Positions 22,621 through 34,593 of a stretch of DNA of 64,000 nucleotides are shown here, piece after piece; positions within the stretch are counted from its first letter, which is position 1, and every line of letters starts with the position of its first letter. Under the pieces are notes generated by a model. The model was not told the DNA's origin, searched no databases, and was given only the letters and a program-made list of their open reading frames with translations. The DNA is from Solanum dulcamara (lineage: Eukaryota > Streptophyta > Magnoliopsida > Solanales > Solanaceae), in contig NC_077244.1 in assembly GCF_947179165.1 (NCBI RefSeq), positions 12,247,449 to 12,311,448 on the forward strand, in the 5' to 3' direction. Made by a program: the position numbers and the translations under genes.

Positions 22621-24450
22621 ATGTTGTCATTGTATACTTCTAGTCTTTTCTAATGATGTTTATGCATTGCTTGATCCAATGTCACCTTGTTGTTTGTGAC
22701 TCCTTATGTAGCTATTAGGTTTGGAATTCTTCCTAAATGACTCTTAGAACCATTCAGTGTTTCCACTCCTGTTGGTGAGTCCATTAAAGCTAAGAGAGTG
22801 TAACGTTATTGTATAGTCTCTGTTTATCATAAAGATACTGTTGTAGACTTAGTTGAGTTAGACATGGTCAAATTTGATGTCTTTCTTGGGATGGACTGAC
22901 TTTATGCTTGTTATGCCACAGTTGATTGCAGAACCCAAGTAGTCAAATTCTAATTTCCTAATGAACTAATTATTAAGTGGAAGGGTAGTCTATCTTTGCC
23001 TAAAGGTCGATTTATTTCATACCTTAAGGAGAGAAAGTTAGTTTCCAAGGGGTATATCTACCACCTTGTTCGAGTTAGAGATAAGAGTGTGGATACACCA
23101 TCCCTTTAGTCAGTTCTAGTTGTTAATGAATTTACTGAAGTCTTTTCTTAGGATTCGCCTAGAGTCTCTATTGATAGGGAGATAGACTTTAAAATAGATG
23201 TTCTCCCTGATACGCAACCCATTTCTATCCCTCCATATAGGATGGCTCCTGCAGAGTTGAAAGAGTTGAAGGAAAAATTGAAGGACCTCATAGATAAGGG
23301 GTTCATCAGGCCGAGTATCTCACCTTGGGGCACTCTTGTCCTATTTGTACGAAAGAAAGATGGTTCCTTGAGAATATGCAGAATAAGGTTGCCATAAAGA
23401 ATAAGTATCCTCTTTTGAGGATTGATGATCTTTTCGACCAACTTCACGGTGCCACTTGATTTCCAAGATAGGTCTCAGATCAGGCTTTCACCCATTAAAA
23501 GTAAGAGAATGTGAGATCCCAAAGACAACATTTATGAACCAGGTATGGTTACTATGAGTTCCTAGTTATGTCCTTTATTTTGACTAACGCTCCTGTAGCA
23601 TTTATGGATCTCATGAATAGAGTGTTCATGTAGTATTTAGATTTGCTTATCAATAACATCTTGATTTATTCGAGGAATGAGGAGGAGAATGCCAACCATC
23701 TCAGAATTATTCTCCAAAATCTCAAGAAAAAGGAGTTATATGCTAAGTTTTCAAAGTGCAAGTTATGACTTGCGTCTTTGGCATTGGTAGGCCATATTAA
23801 TTCTGGTAATGGTATTCGAGTGGATTCGCAGAAGATTCAAATTGTTAAGAACTAGCCCAGACCCACATCCCCGACTGACATAAGAAGTTTCTTGGGTTTG
23901 AATGGTTACTATAGGAGATTTATTGAAGGATTCTCATCCATATCATTGCCATTGACAAAGTTGACTTAGGAAAATAATAAATTTCAATGGTTCAATGCTT
24001 GCGAGAAGAGTTTCTAAGAGCTGAAACAAGATTGACTACTTCTTTAGTTTTGTCCCTACCCGATGGAACAAATGGCTTCATCATATATTATGATGTGACC
24101 AGAGTTGGATTAGGTTGTGTTCTAATACAGAAAGGTAAAGTCATAAGTTATGCTTCTTGATAACTTAAGATTCATAAAAGGTATTATCCAACTCATTATA
24201 TAGAGTTGGCAACTATAGTATTTATTCTCAAGATTTAATGTCACTATCTCTATGGTGTGCATGTAGATGTGTTCATGAATCACAAAAGCTTACAATATGT
24301 ATTCAGTCAGAAAGAGCTCAACCTGAGGCAAAAAAGATGGCTTGAGATGCTTAAGGACTATGACATGAGTATTCTCTACCATCCAGGTAAAGCTAATATT
24401 GTTGTTGATGCTCTTAGCAAGTTATCCATGGGGAGTACCGCTCATGTTGA
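22621..24450 (+). pseudogene. Element A protease, RT and RNase H
   Basis: Protease-like text (22620-22910) has lost its frame. RT begins around 23180 ([20 protein letters not shown], then [13 protein letters not shown]). The active site near 23640-23670 reads [10 protein letters not shown]: both Asp residues of the xDD pair are Asn, so DNA synthesis is impossible. About 100 codons around 23390-23500 are shortened and shifted compared with element C. RNase H (24050-24440) keeps YIELA but has FMNHKSLQ where FTDHKSLQ is expected, losing another acidic ligand. The C-terminal YHPGKANIVVDALSKL block is clear. Many stops. Confidence 0.75.
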
Positions 24451-24559
24451 GGAGGAAAAGAGAGAATTAGCCAAGGAAGTGCATAAACTTGCACCTTTGA
24501 GAGTTCATCTTGTGGACTCTGATGAGAGAGGTATTATTGTCCAGAATGGGGGATGAGTC

Positions 24560-26045
24560 TTCATTAGTTATTGAGGTAAAATAAAAGAAAGATCAAGATC
24601 CTATTCTCCTCCAATTGAAAGATGATGTTCATAAGTATAAAGTAATGGATTTCGCCAAAGGGGGAGATGGACAGTTAAGATATCAAGGCATGTTGTGTGT
24701 TCCTAGTATTGATGGTCTTCGAGACATAATAATGGCAGAGGCCCATAGCTCCAGGTATTCCATCCATCCAGGTTCTACAAAGATGTACCATGACTTGAAA
24801 GAATTCTATTGGTGGAATTGTGTGAAGAGAGACATAGCAGAGTTTGTATCAAAGTGCCCAAATTGCCAACAAGTAAAAGTTGAGAATCAAAGGCCTTGTG
24901 GTGTAGCTCAGAATATGGAGTTGCCATAATGGAAGTGGGAGATGAACAACACGTATTTCATTACACGCTTACCACGATCTCGGAGACAACATGATTTGAT
25001 TTAGGTGATTATGGATAGGATGACCAAATCAACTCATTTTTTTCCTGCTATGACTATAAATTCAGCTGAGGATTATGCAAGGTTGTATATTCGAGAGATA
25101 GTTAGTTTGCTTAGAGTTCCCTTGTCAATCATCTCAGACAAAGGTACTCAATTCACTACACAGTTTTGGAAGTCCTTCTAGAAAGGTTTGGGTTCTAAGG
25201 TGAATCTCAGCACTATTTTTCACCCATAGATAGATGGTTAGGCAAAGTAAACTATTCAGACTCTTGAGGATATGTTGAGAGCCTGTGTTATCAATTTCAA
25301 GGGTAATTGGGATGACCACCTGCCGCTTATTAAGTTTTCTTACAATAACAACTTTCTTTCAAACATTTAGATGGCTTTATTTGAGGCCCTTATGAGAGGA
25401 GATGTAGATAGACAATTGGGTGGTTTAAGCTGATAAGACAGAGTTGATAGGGTCAGATTTAGTCCACCAGGCGATGGAGAAAGTGAAAATCATCCAAGAA
25501 AGGTTGAAAACTATAAAGGTCATCAGAAATTCTACACTGATATTAGGAGAAGAGACTTATAGTTTGAGGTAAATGATTGGGTGTACTTGAAGGTTTCTCC
25601 GATGAAGGGAGTTATGAGATTTGGAAAGAAAGAAAAGTTGAGTCTGCATTATATTGGTCCCTACCAGATTATAAAGAGAGTGGGCAACGTCACTTATGAG
25701 TTAGAGCTTCCTTCAAAGTTAGATGTCATTCATATAGTGTTTCATATATCCATGCTTAAGAAGTTCTTGGGAGATCCTTCACTCATTAATCGTACAAAAA
25801 ACATTGGGGTGAAAGATAGCTTTTCATATGAGAAGATTTCTTTTCAGATTCTTGATCGTCAGATTCATAAATTGAGAACCAAAGAGGTCTCTTCAGTCAA
25901 AGTTTTGTGGCAAAATCAATTCATTGAAATTACATGGGAAACCGAGGAGGATATGAAAGACAAATACTCGCATCTATTCATTTTTCCTAGTGTTGATATT
26001 GAAGGTAACATTTCTTTCCCTATATTTGAGTTAGTATCTTCTTGA
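24560..26045 (+). pseudogene. Element A integrase and chromodomain
   Basis: 24615-24929 holds the His2Cys2 zinc region (HSSRYSIHPGSTKMYHDLKE, then CPNCQQVKVE). In the catalytic core the first acidic residue is lost (NTYFIT for NMDFIT). The second is kept (SDKGTQF). The Glu is replaced by Lys followed by a stop (AK.TIQTLED for AERTIQTLEN). 25581-26045 is a long clean frame: VSPMKGVMRFGKKEKLSLHY, YELELPSKLDVIHIVFHISM and a C-terminal chromodomain (ILDRQIHKLRTKEVSSVKVL, then WETEEDMKDKYSHLF). The chromodomain assigns it to the chromoviruses, Tekay/Del-like. Confidence 0.8.
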
Positions 26046-26154
26046 GTTTGAGAAATTGAATGAGTTATTCTAGGGTTTGATGTTTAAGTGTTTTATGGTG
26101 TTTTTTTCCTTAGTAAATTCTTAGCTTGGTCATCATTTGAGGAAAAATGATCCC

Positions 26155-26164
26155 AAGGGAGAGA
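26155..26164 (+). promoter_or_regulatory. Polypurine tract of element A
   Basis: AAGGGAGAGA lies three bases before the 3' LTR start. Element C has AAGGGGGGA in the same place. It would prime plus-strand cDNA synthesis. Confidence 0.75.
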
Positions 26165-26167
26165 TAT

Positions 26168-28025
26168 TGTAACACCCTGCATTTTTTCTAGCCTAGATGG
26201 AGTTCAAAATTGAGCTAAAAATGGAACCCAGTCCTCTAAAGATAACCAAACTAGTATGTGACTCACAAATGGTATCGAGCGACACACTAAGTGCCTCTAA
26301 ATCTAGCCAAAAAGTCCTTAGAGTTATGCCCAGAAAATAAGGACTTTTGCTAGGTGAAGGGGAAATGGAGACTTACCGAAGTGGCCTTTATGAGCTAAGA
26401 ATCTCTCCAAATTATTCAAAGTCTTTTTCTAAAAAATGAGGCCAATTGGTGAGAAAGGCGATCAGTCGAATGGGTTCGGCGAGCTAAGTCAAGCTTGCCA
26501 AAAACTTTCTAAGGAATCTACCTTCGTAGTCCAAATCTACGTCGGTGGACAGAGGTTTCAAGCGGCGATATGCCTAATGGGTTCAATGAGCTAAGTCGAG
26601 CTCGCAAAGAATTTTAGAGGAATTCTCCTAAGAACTCAAGGAGGTTTTGCAAGGAGGGCCTAGAGATAAGCGACTCACCAATCAGGATGACGAGCTAGGC
26701 CGATCTCGCCCATTGGACCCCTTCACTTAATTTTATGGCTATTTAAGTCTTTTATCACCATTCTTAAACCAAAACCTCGATGTTATGGGACTAAAATTAA
26801 ACACTTTAAAGTACCCAACGCAATTTTCTGCTCATTAACACTTGGAAACTTTGAGAGCAAGGATTAGAGATAAAACAATGAGCTAGGGTTCAAAGATTTC
26901 AAGCCTAAGTTTTCATTTTTTGAATTATAAACCTTTATTCCGGGTATGTAAGGCTATAATAACATTGGAATAAGCTCATCCTCGTGCCTTACATCTCTTT
27001 ATAGTCAAGTGGAGTTTCAAGATTGAGTTTTAATTCTGAAAATGCAAATTCTTGAGTTTTCTATATAGATTCCATTATGTTCTTGTGTATATTCAAATTA
27101 TATCTTGATGAGTTTCTTGAGTTGAGTTTTGAGATTTGGGATTCATGGTTGCATTCACATGAACCCTAGTTGAATTTTTACATTGATTATTTCATACAAT
27201 GTTTGAGTTAAAGAATGAGTTTTATCTTCATTATTTGATTGAAAAATAGTTTGAGCATGAGTGGAGTTTGAGGAGCCTTTCATTTAGTATTTTGAGCATG
27301 AGAATCATTGAGTATAAATGATGTGAGCATTTTTAAACACCTATTTTGAGATTGAGTTGAGAAGAATTGAGTTTTGAGCTAAGTCCAAAAGAGACTAATT
27401 AAGCTAATTGAGTAAATATACTCATTTGAGTTATGAGCATAATAAATTATATTTTATGAGAAGTATTGAACACTGATTTGGGTAAGAGTATAGAACAATT
27501 CAAACCCCATAAACTACGTAGCCAGCGTAGGATAAGATCGTACTGTTCATTTGGACAACTCCTTACTGTGCCAAAAGAGGACTTTTAATGGATCCAGAGA
27601 TGAGTTTCCATCCCTTAGCCTAGAAAGGTATGGGACGGTTGTGGCAACAACAATAGTTCATTGTATCATCACGTAGCTCATAAGTAATGGTTCGGTTAAA
27701 GAAACTCTCCAAGAAGTAAATTATTATATTTTATACATTGAATTGCCTTAATATGTTTTAGAGCATTGTCTTTTATTGTACTTCATGCTTATTTGAGTTG
27801 AGCTGTTTTTCAGAGTTGAGTATCTTGAGTGAGTTTCCCTTTGCCATTTTACAAACTCATACATTCCATGTACTGACGTCCTTCGACCTTCATCATTGTG
27901 CCCATCTGAGCTTAGTTATGAGTTAAACTCTTCCACTGAGTGAGTTAGTCAGGCCTGCTTTGCTTGGGACCAATAATGGTTTTTGAGTGACGGCCACATC
28001 CAGGGTGTAGGCTCGGGGAGTGACA
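26168..28025 (+). repeat. 3' LTR of element A
   Basis: Opens TGTAACACCCTGCATTTTTT, closes GGCTCGGGGAGTGACA. Collinear with the 5' LTR except for a deletion of about 310 bases: CATCATT here jumps directly to GTGCCCATCTGAGC. The deletion ends share TCATT, consistent with recombination between short direct repeats. A TATA-like CTATTTAAG is at 26741-26749, where the 5' LTR reads CTATTCCAG. Confidence 0.8.
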
Positions 28026-28915
28026 GACATCTTGATTTTTGAAATTTTTTGGAAGATGAAATCATTTAGAAAATGATTTAGAAATGATAAATGAACTTAC
28101 CCCAATAAATTTCTTCAAAATAATCCTTCACAAATCGCCCTCCCCAAGCTCCAAGTGATTCACAATGGTGGAAATGAGAAAATGAGAAGAATTCTCTAAC
28201 TTGGGCATTGTTCAAGCATATTTTACTCATCGCGATCGCGCGCAACTAATTCTCGCGATTAGGTAGCACAAGCTAGATTACCTATCGCAATTGTGGACCC
28301 CATCTCGCTATTGCAAAGCATACGATTAGAGGAAACACATCACAATTGTGTGACTCTCCGATCACGATCATGAAGCACACTGGCTATATACATCACGATC
28401 GCATGATCTTAGGTCGTGATCGCTATGAACAGATTATGCTGCACTAAAAACAATATTACAGCGGTAACATTAACCCCCAAATGTCTTCGATCATTCCCTC
28501 AAATTGTTTTTGGTATCTGATAAAAATAAACTTGATATGCTACCACACTGAATTCGATATTAAGCACCTAATGGAATCATCAAATTTTCAAAAAAAAAGA
28601 TCGTTATGGTTAAATTTCCTCGCATACCTCATTTAGGCCAAAAAATCAACTTTTAGCCTAAATTCCCAAAACGTATTCTAAGGTCTTGGGGCTTCACCGA
28701 CGAAATTTCCATCCAACGCTCAAATCTTGATATGTTGACCAAGGTCAACTATTTCATTGAAATTTCTCCCTAAGATTATAATTCGCTAATTTCTCACCTG
28801 ATTGCATAGGGAACCGCACCAACCATCCCTACAACACAAACAAAGATGAAAACGCTAATGGGAAGGACAAAATGGTCATTTTACACTAAAAAATAATTTC
28901 TCAAGAATTGTGACA
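28026..28915 (-). repeat. Proximal part of the 3' LTR of element II
   Basis: On the minus strand it opens TGTCACAATTCTTGAGAAAT at 28915, matching the LTR of element B (TGTAATACCCCTATTCTTGAG at 46768) and the fragment ending at 59569. A block at 28225-28440 is rich in CGCGATCGCG-type palindromes (perfect copy at 28231-28240) and their decayed forms. It is interrupted at 28026 by element A. Confidence 0.75.
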
Positions 28916-28959
28916 TTACGCTATCCACCACTAAAACACACGTTCATCCTCGAATTAAA

Positions 28960-29900
28960 AGCAAAGTCAAGTACCTGAAGGAGTGAAAAGCTAAGGGTAC
29001 TTACATCATGTGTCGGACTCTACCTCATATGTAGCCTCTTTAGCAGGTCGGTGCCTCCTCTACACCTTCACTGAACCAATATGCTTCAATCTCAACTGTC
29101 TAGTCTTCCTATCCAATATAGAAAAAGGCTCCTTCGAGGCTCAAAGGACAAGACCTGATCTAAAGAAATCAAGACCCACTATATCACATGAGAATCATCA
29201 TGACGATATCTCTTAAGCATCGATACATGCAACACAAGATGAGCAATGAAAGGTATGGAGACAAGGTCAATTTATGGGCCACTTCTCCATACTTCTCCAA
29301 AAACTCAAAAGGGACAATAAACCTCGGACTGAGCTTCCCTTTACTCCCAAACCTCATCACACCCTTAGTGGGTGACACATTGAGCAACACTCTCTCACTA
29401 ATGGCAAAGGACACATCATGAACACACCTATCGACATAACTCTTCATACTTCACTTTTTAGCAATTCAAACACTTAGGAACAAAATTTATGATGTCCCCC
29501 TTCATGCCACACCACCAATAGTGTTGTTTCACATCATGAAACATTTTTACCCCAATGAATAAAATACTTGGAAAAATGAGTCTTCTTCAATATCGTGCTC
29601 ACACAATCACCATCGTTTGGTATGAGAATGCGACCACTAATCCCCAAAAATCCATCAAGATCAATGGAAGATGACTTAGCTTCACCTTTCAACACTTTGT
29701 CCCAAAACGTTCTCAACTTGTCATTATCAAACTGATGGACACGCATCCGATCCATCAGGATAGACCTAACTTCCATGAAGGCCAAAATGTTATGAGGTGT
29801 AGAAATATCAAGTCGAACCAATTGTCTAGCCAATGACTGAACCTCCAATGCTAATGGTATTTTCTTCATTTAAGAAAGGCTAAGCTACCCATACTAGGTG
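28960..29900 (-). pseudogene. Element II integrase (core deleted) and chromodomain
   Basis: Minus strand. The zinc region at about 29470-29600 (HFSKYFIHWGKN, KMFHDVKQHYWW, CLNC) is joined almost directly to the post-core segment at 29184-29447 (LLNVSPTKGVMRFGSKGKLS, then FIVPFEFLEKYGEVAHKLT). The entire DDE catalytic core, about 200 codons in relatives, is therefore missing. A chromodomain-like stretch follows to about 28985. The upstream RNase H-integrase linker is at 29534-29869 (KIPLALEVQSLARQLVRLD). The deletion alone makes the integrase non-functional. Confidence 0.7.
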
Positions 29901-29904
29901 TTTT

Positions 29905-31720
29905 TTAACTCAAAGCATCCGCTACCACATTATCCTTACCCGGGTGATAGAGAATGGTGATGTCATAGTCTTTCAATAGTTCTAACCACCTAAGCTGCCT
30001 CATGTTCCAATTCGATTGGGAAAAGATATACTTAAGGTTGTGATGATTAGTAAAGACCTCACAATGCACATCATAAAGATAGTGCCTACATAACTTCAAA
30101 AAAATACCACCGCCGCTAACTCCAAATCGTGAGTGGGTAGTTCTTCTCATGTACCTTTAGCTTTCAAGAAACATAGGCTGTAGGTATACCCTTCTGCATC
30201 AATACACAACCCAAACCAACACCCGATCATCACAGAATAATATAAATGCCACACTATCCTCGGGTAGTGCAAGAATAGGTGCCAAGGTCAATAAGTCCTT
30301 GAGCTTTTAAAATCTCTCTTCATACTCATCTTTCCACTGACATGCCATAGTCTTGTATGTCAACCTAATCTATGGAGCTACGATAGAAGAGAAACTCTGA
30401 ACAAACCAACGATAATAGCCCATTAACCCAATGAAACTCTAAATATCTATAACTAAGGTTCTCCTCACCCAATCACGAACCTCTGCAAACTTGGTCGGAT
30501 AGACCATAATCCCATCCTTGGTCACCATATGACCCAAGAATGCTACAGGCTCGAGCCAAAACTCAAATTTGGAGAATTTTGCATACAACGTCTCCTTTCT
30601 CAATTTTTGAAGTATGACCCTCAAGTGACGAATATGTTGACCTTATTCTTGGAGTAAAACAAGATATCATCGATAAATACAATCACAAAAGAGTCCAAAT
30701 AAGGCTGAAATACTCAATTCATCAACTCTATAAAGACATTCAGGGCATTAATTAGCCCGAAAGACATGACCACAAATTCATAATGCCCATAATGACTCTT
30801 GAAAAAAATATTTAGAATATCAGAATCCTAAACTCTCAATTGATGGTAACCCAACCTCAAATTAATAGTAGAAAACACTAATTCACCCTGAAGCTAGTCA
30901 AATAAATTATCAATACGAGGAATAGGTACTTGTTCATTGTAACTTTGTTCAACTGTCAATAATTAATACATATCCTCATAGTACCACCAATGCACCTTAC
31001 AATGATACACTAGGTAGGATAAATCATTTCTTCAATAAATGTTCCTTCAATTCAGCCAAATCCATTTGATAAGAAGAAATAGAGATAGACTTGGTGCCCG
31101 ACTCCAAATCAATCACAAAATTGATATCACATTCCGGAGAAACACATAACAAGTCGCCTATAGAAAACATATCTATAAACTCTTCACCACCCTTGTGGTC
31201 TCTAAATGAGATGGATCCTTAGTGACATCACGCACATGGGCCAAATAAGACAAAAAACCCTTATCCATCATATGGAAAGTGCGAATATAAGATATCACCC
31301 CATTTGGCTATAAGCTTGGATTACCCTTCCACATAAACCACGACAAATTAGGATAAGCTAAGGTCACAATCTTGGCCTAACAATCTAGAATAACATGACA
31401 GAGAGATAACCAATCTATACTTAATATCATATCAAAATTAAGAATATCTAATAAAATCAAGTCTGCCCGAGTCTCTCTACCAAAAATATCACCACACACT
31501 CTCGATATACCTAATCCACTACTAAAGACTCGCCTACCGGGGTAGAAACACTAATCGGCACAACAAGGAGTTCACACACATAATCAGTGCCTATAACAAA
31601 ATAAGTTGACATATAAGAGTAAGTAGACCCGAGATTGAGAAATACTGAAGGAGAACGATGGCAAACTGGGATGATACTTGTAATCAATGCATCAGAATCC
31701 GCTACCTCAGATCTACCTAA
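29905..31720 (-). pseudogene. Element II protease, RT and RNase H
   Basis: Minus strand. RNase H at 29905-30250 ends with YHPGKDNVVADALS. RT thumb/connection at 30380-30624 (FSKFEFWLEPVAFLGHMVTK). The RT active site near 30660-30710 reads SFVIVFIDDILFYS with both Asp retained. The upstream RT lies to about 31100. The protease region at 31511-31720 contains FLNLGSTYSYMSTYFV, in the place where the catalytic D-S/P-G motif is expected (LDPGST in relatives), so the catalytic Asp appears to be Asn. Stops and shifts separate the domains, but RT is among the best kept in the window. Confidence 0.7.
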
Positions 31721-31789
31721 TATAGCATAGCATAGTCTACTATCACTACTAGCCTGCAAACCACCATGAGCACCACCTTGAGCTCCACC

Positions 31790-33180
31790 CTTTGCATCCC
31801 TAGCATTACCTCTAGCTTTTTCTAAAACACCTTAAACAACTGGGCTCGGTGTAGAACGAATAACCTGTGTCTGGGGCTGAATAATAGAAGAGGCACATCT
31901 AGGCAATCCTTTGCCTAGTGCCTAAACTTATCACAAATAAAACATCCCCGAGGACCTAAACCCTATGGAGAATAATAAAAAATATCAACATGTCCCCCTG
32001 AGCTCGAAGAACCACCATAACTAGACTGAACCGGCTTAGATCCACCTTTACCATAATACTCTGAATTGCCACATGTACCAGCCTGCCCTGATAACCCTGG
32101 GTACCTAGACCTTTATACTCTTTACCTATGGATGAATGTCCCTTGAACTGACTATGCCGAAGGAACCTCTTGGCGCCACCCTATCTAGTATATCAAATAC
32201 TCTCAATCATCTGGCATGATCAATAATACTTTTAAATATGCCACCCGATAACATAAGAGAGGTTATATCCCCCTGAAGATAATTGGTGAACCCCTTTACC
32301 AACTTACATATATGCTCAAACTCTATAGGGATACTCAACATCGCATAAAGAGACAACTCATGAAAATGATCCTTGTACTCACACTGATAGGGGGCACTAC
32401 TTCAATCTGTTGAACTTATCCTTGCATTATTCACGAAGGCTATAAGTCACAAACTTCTCAAGGAACACTTCAGCAAACTGCTCCCTACTCCTAATTGGAG
32501 AATCAACAGGTTTGTGAGCAAGAACTGATCTCCACTATTCCTTTGCCACTCTTGCAAACTAGTATGAAGTGTAACCCACTCCATGTGCCTCTAAAATATC
32601 CAAGTTGAACAACCTGTCCTGGCACTCTGTTAAGAAGTCATAGGCCTTCTCTCCGGCCGTACCATTGAACGTGTGAGGTCCTAATCAAACAAACCTCACA
32701 AAACTCTTCTACTTAGACACTGACATTGTTGTACTAGAAAAAATCATAGAGCTACGAATCTCGAGCGTGCAATAGAGGGAACTGAAGAAGAACCAGGAGT
32801 CTAAAATCCTATACTAGGTCCTTGAACTGCCGATGTAGCACAACCTATATTAGGAGAGCCCGAAGTACTTAAAAGAACACCAGGAGTAGGGCACCATACA
32901 ATCTATCCAATAACCGGATAAGTAACTCCTGAAGCATCACAGCACTATCGGGAAGTAAAAGAGGCTGATATGGCCTCTTCTCTTCAGTTTGTTGCTCAAT
33001 GTTATCATCATGCTCATATAAAGGCTCAAGTGATGCCTCTCCATATCATCCTTGAGCAGGTTCTGATCTTTTCACTCATCCTCGACCGTTAACTCCACTA
33101 TATCCCTTGCCTCACCCATGGACTGCGGCTCGAGCAGAAAGTGCAGCCTCACCCTCGGTGACTATGGCTCTAGCCCTCAC
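31790..33180 (-). pseudogene. Element II gag
   Basis: Minus strand. The zinc knuckle near 31890-31965 reads CFICDKFRH, a stop, then a further Cys: Cx2Cx4Hx4C geometry with a stop inside. Upstream is a glycine, serine and tyrosine-rich linker and then a capsid-like region to about 32790. An acidic and proline-rich N-terminal part runs to about 33180. Gag order and spacing agree with the PBS 200 bases further upstream. Multiple stops. Confidence 0.6.
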
Positions 33181-33377
33181 TATCTACACAAAAAGAATAA
33201 ATTAGAGGTATACTATACTTAATATGAATAAATTGCACGAAAGGAATCAAAGAAAGGAATATATTAGAGGTATACTATCTTGTAGCCTTTGGAAGATAAG
33301 TACAGTCATCTACATACCGATACGCAAGACTCTACTACACATCCCAGTCTTTAACTTATGAGATCGGTAACCTAGCA

Positions 33378-33388
33378 CTCTGATACCA
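33378..33388 (-). promoter_or_regulatory. Primer-binding site of element II
   Basis: Minus strand TGGTATCAGAG, three bases inside the LTR edge, complementary to the 3' end of initiator tRNA-Met. The following base is T where C is usual. Confidence 0.85.
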
Positions 33389-33391
33389 ATT

Positions 33392-33660
33392 TGTCATGAC
33401 CTAAAAACTAAGGTCATTATGGCATATATCCTAAAACCCCACTTGATGCATAAGCCAAATAATACATCACATAGGAGGTTCTCGAAGGGGAAGTCAACCA
33501 CAAATGAAAAGAAAAGAAGCATAACAAAGAATTCTCCCAAAACCTGATGTCATAAGTATAAAAAGAATCTAATACCACTGTGAATCTAAAATACATCACA
33601 AGTCTTCGAATTGTAATAAAGACTAAAATAAAAGATGGAACTAATGGCGATCCGGAACAC
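33392..33660 (-). repeat. Truncated 5' LTR of element II
   Basis: The inner edge ends GGTCATGACA on the minus strand, beside the PBS. About 250 bases match 13941-14200, then homology stops abruptly after the shared GGAACACAGGA at about 33655. The remaining LTR, more than 2 kb, is gone. Confidence 0.75.
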
Positions 33661-34593
33661 AGGACCTATAGCATCCCCTTTGGGAGGATGCCACTTATGA
33701 AGCAAAAGACAAGTTTTTTTTATAATCTCAAATAGTCAACACATTTAGAACACTTGTTTTGAAATTCTATTTCCAATTTAACACCATTGCGGATCCATAA
33801 AATACACAAAACTCCAACTAATAATTATCACAAAACTATTATCTTTCTTTGTGCATAATGACAAGTCAGAGTATAAACCCAGTACATGACATGACTTGAG
33901 TTAAAAGCACAATCTAAAAATAACAAAACTAGTCACCTAGTTCAAGTTACAAGCATATGGTTTTGTTTCCACAAGCCTTCAAAATATCATACATAAGTGC
34001 CATATGTATCATGTACAAGTCCCCAAAATATTTACAAAACTAGATGCATATGAAGATGTGATCTTCACAAGGGATCCAAAAGTCTAGTCCAAATGGCCAT
34101 CTTCACATCTCGTCCTGCACATTACCTATGATAGAAAATAACTATTGCTAAGCATAAAGCTTAGTGGTGTATAAACTTTGAGATTGGAGCCATTAAACTC
34201 TTCCATTCCCTTGTTCATCGCTGGTGGCTCAATAAGATTAAAGTAAGCCCAAGTGAACAAATATATCAAAGTATCGAATACAAATCTTGAAGAGTTTCAA
34301 AATATCAATATTAATATTCGAAGATTCAAGTATCAAGAAAGCTTACAATTCAATTTAAAAGAGTTGTCAAATAATCAATTTCGCTCAATAGGTACGTCAT
34401 GCCTTCACACTAAGCACACTCAATATCAAGACGGACCGAAGCCCCGAAATTAAGAAGGGTCGTCACCCAATATCAAGAGAATCAAGAACCATGTTGAAAA
34501 TGGTTTTCCACTCATACCCGAGAATGGACAAAACCCCATCATCAAGACAAAATGTAAATCAAAAGTCAAGATGGGCAAGATCCGAATCGATAG
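33661..34593. other. Unassigned retroelement-like fragment
   Basis: No coding frame. On the minus strand it contains ACCACTAAGCTTTATGCTTA near 34160, a phrase typical of plant LTR leader regions, so it may be a piece of another LTR. No matching partner was seen in this window. Confidence 0.3.

Larger units (their letters stand above)
15533..28025 (+). mobile_element. Element A, complete Tekay-like gypsy with a nested solo LTR
   Basis: 5' LTR 15533-21183 (interrupted), degenerate PBS 21188-21199, gag from 21400, pol to 26045, polypurine tract 26155-26164, 3' LTR 26168-28025. Flanking pentamers GAAAT (15528-15532) and GACAT (28026-28030) are a target duplication with one change. Both LTRs open TGTAACACCC and close around GGTGTAGGCTCGGGG. 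The element lies in the 3' LTR of element II. Gag and pol carry many stops, several replacing CAG, CAA or TGG codons. Confidence 0.85.
13941..33660 (-). mobile_element. Element II, Tekay-like gypsy, nested by element A
   Basis: The minus-strand element has a 5' LTR remnant at 33392-33660, PBS at 33378-33388, gag, protease, RT, RNase H and a partly deleted integrase down to 28916. The 3' LTR is split into 28026-28915 and 13941-15532 by the 12.5-kb element A. Joining the two LTR parts gives about 2.5 kb. The end near 13941 (TGTTATGATGAC) aligns with the 5' LTR inner edge (TGTCATGACC at 33392), and the shared text runs for about 250 bases. The right end is truncated, so the target duplication is lost. 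Confidence 0.75.
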
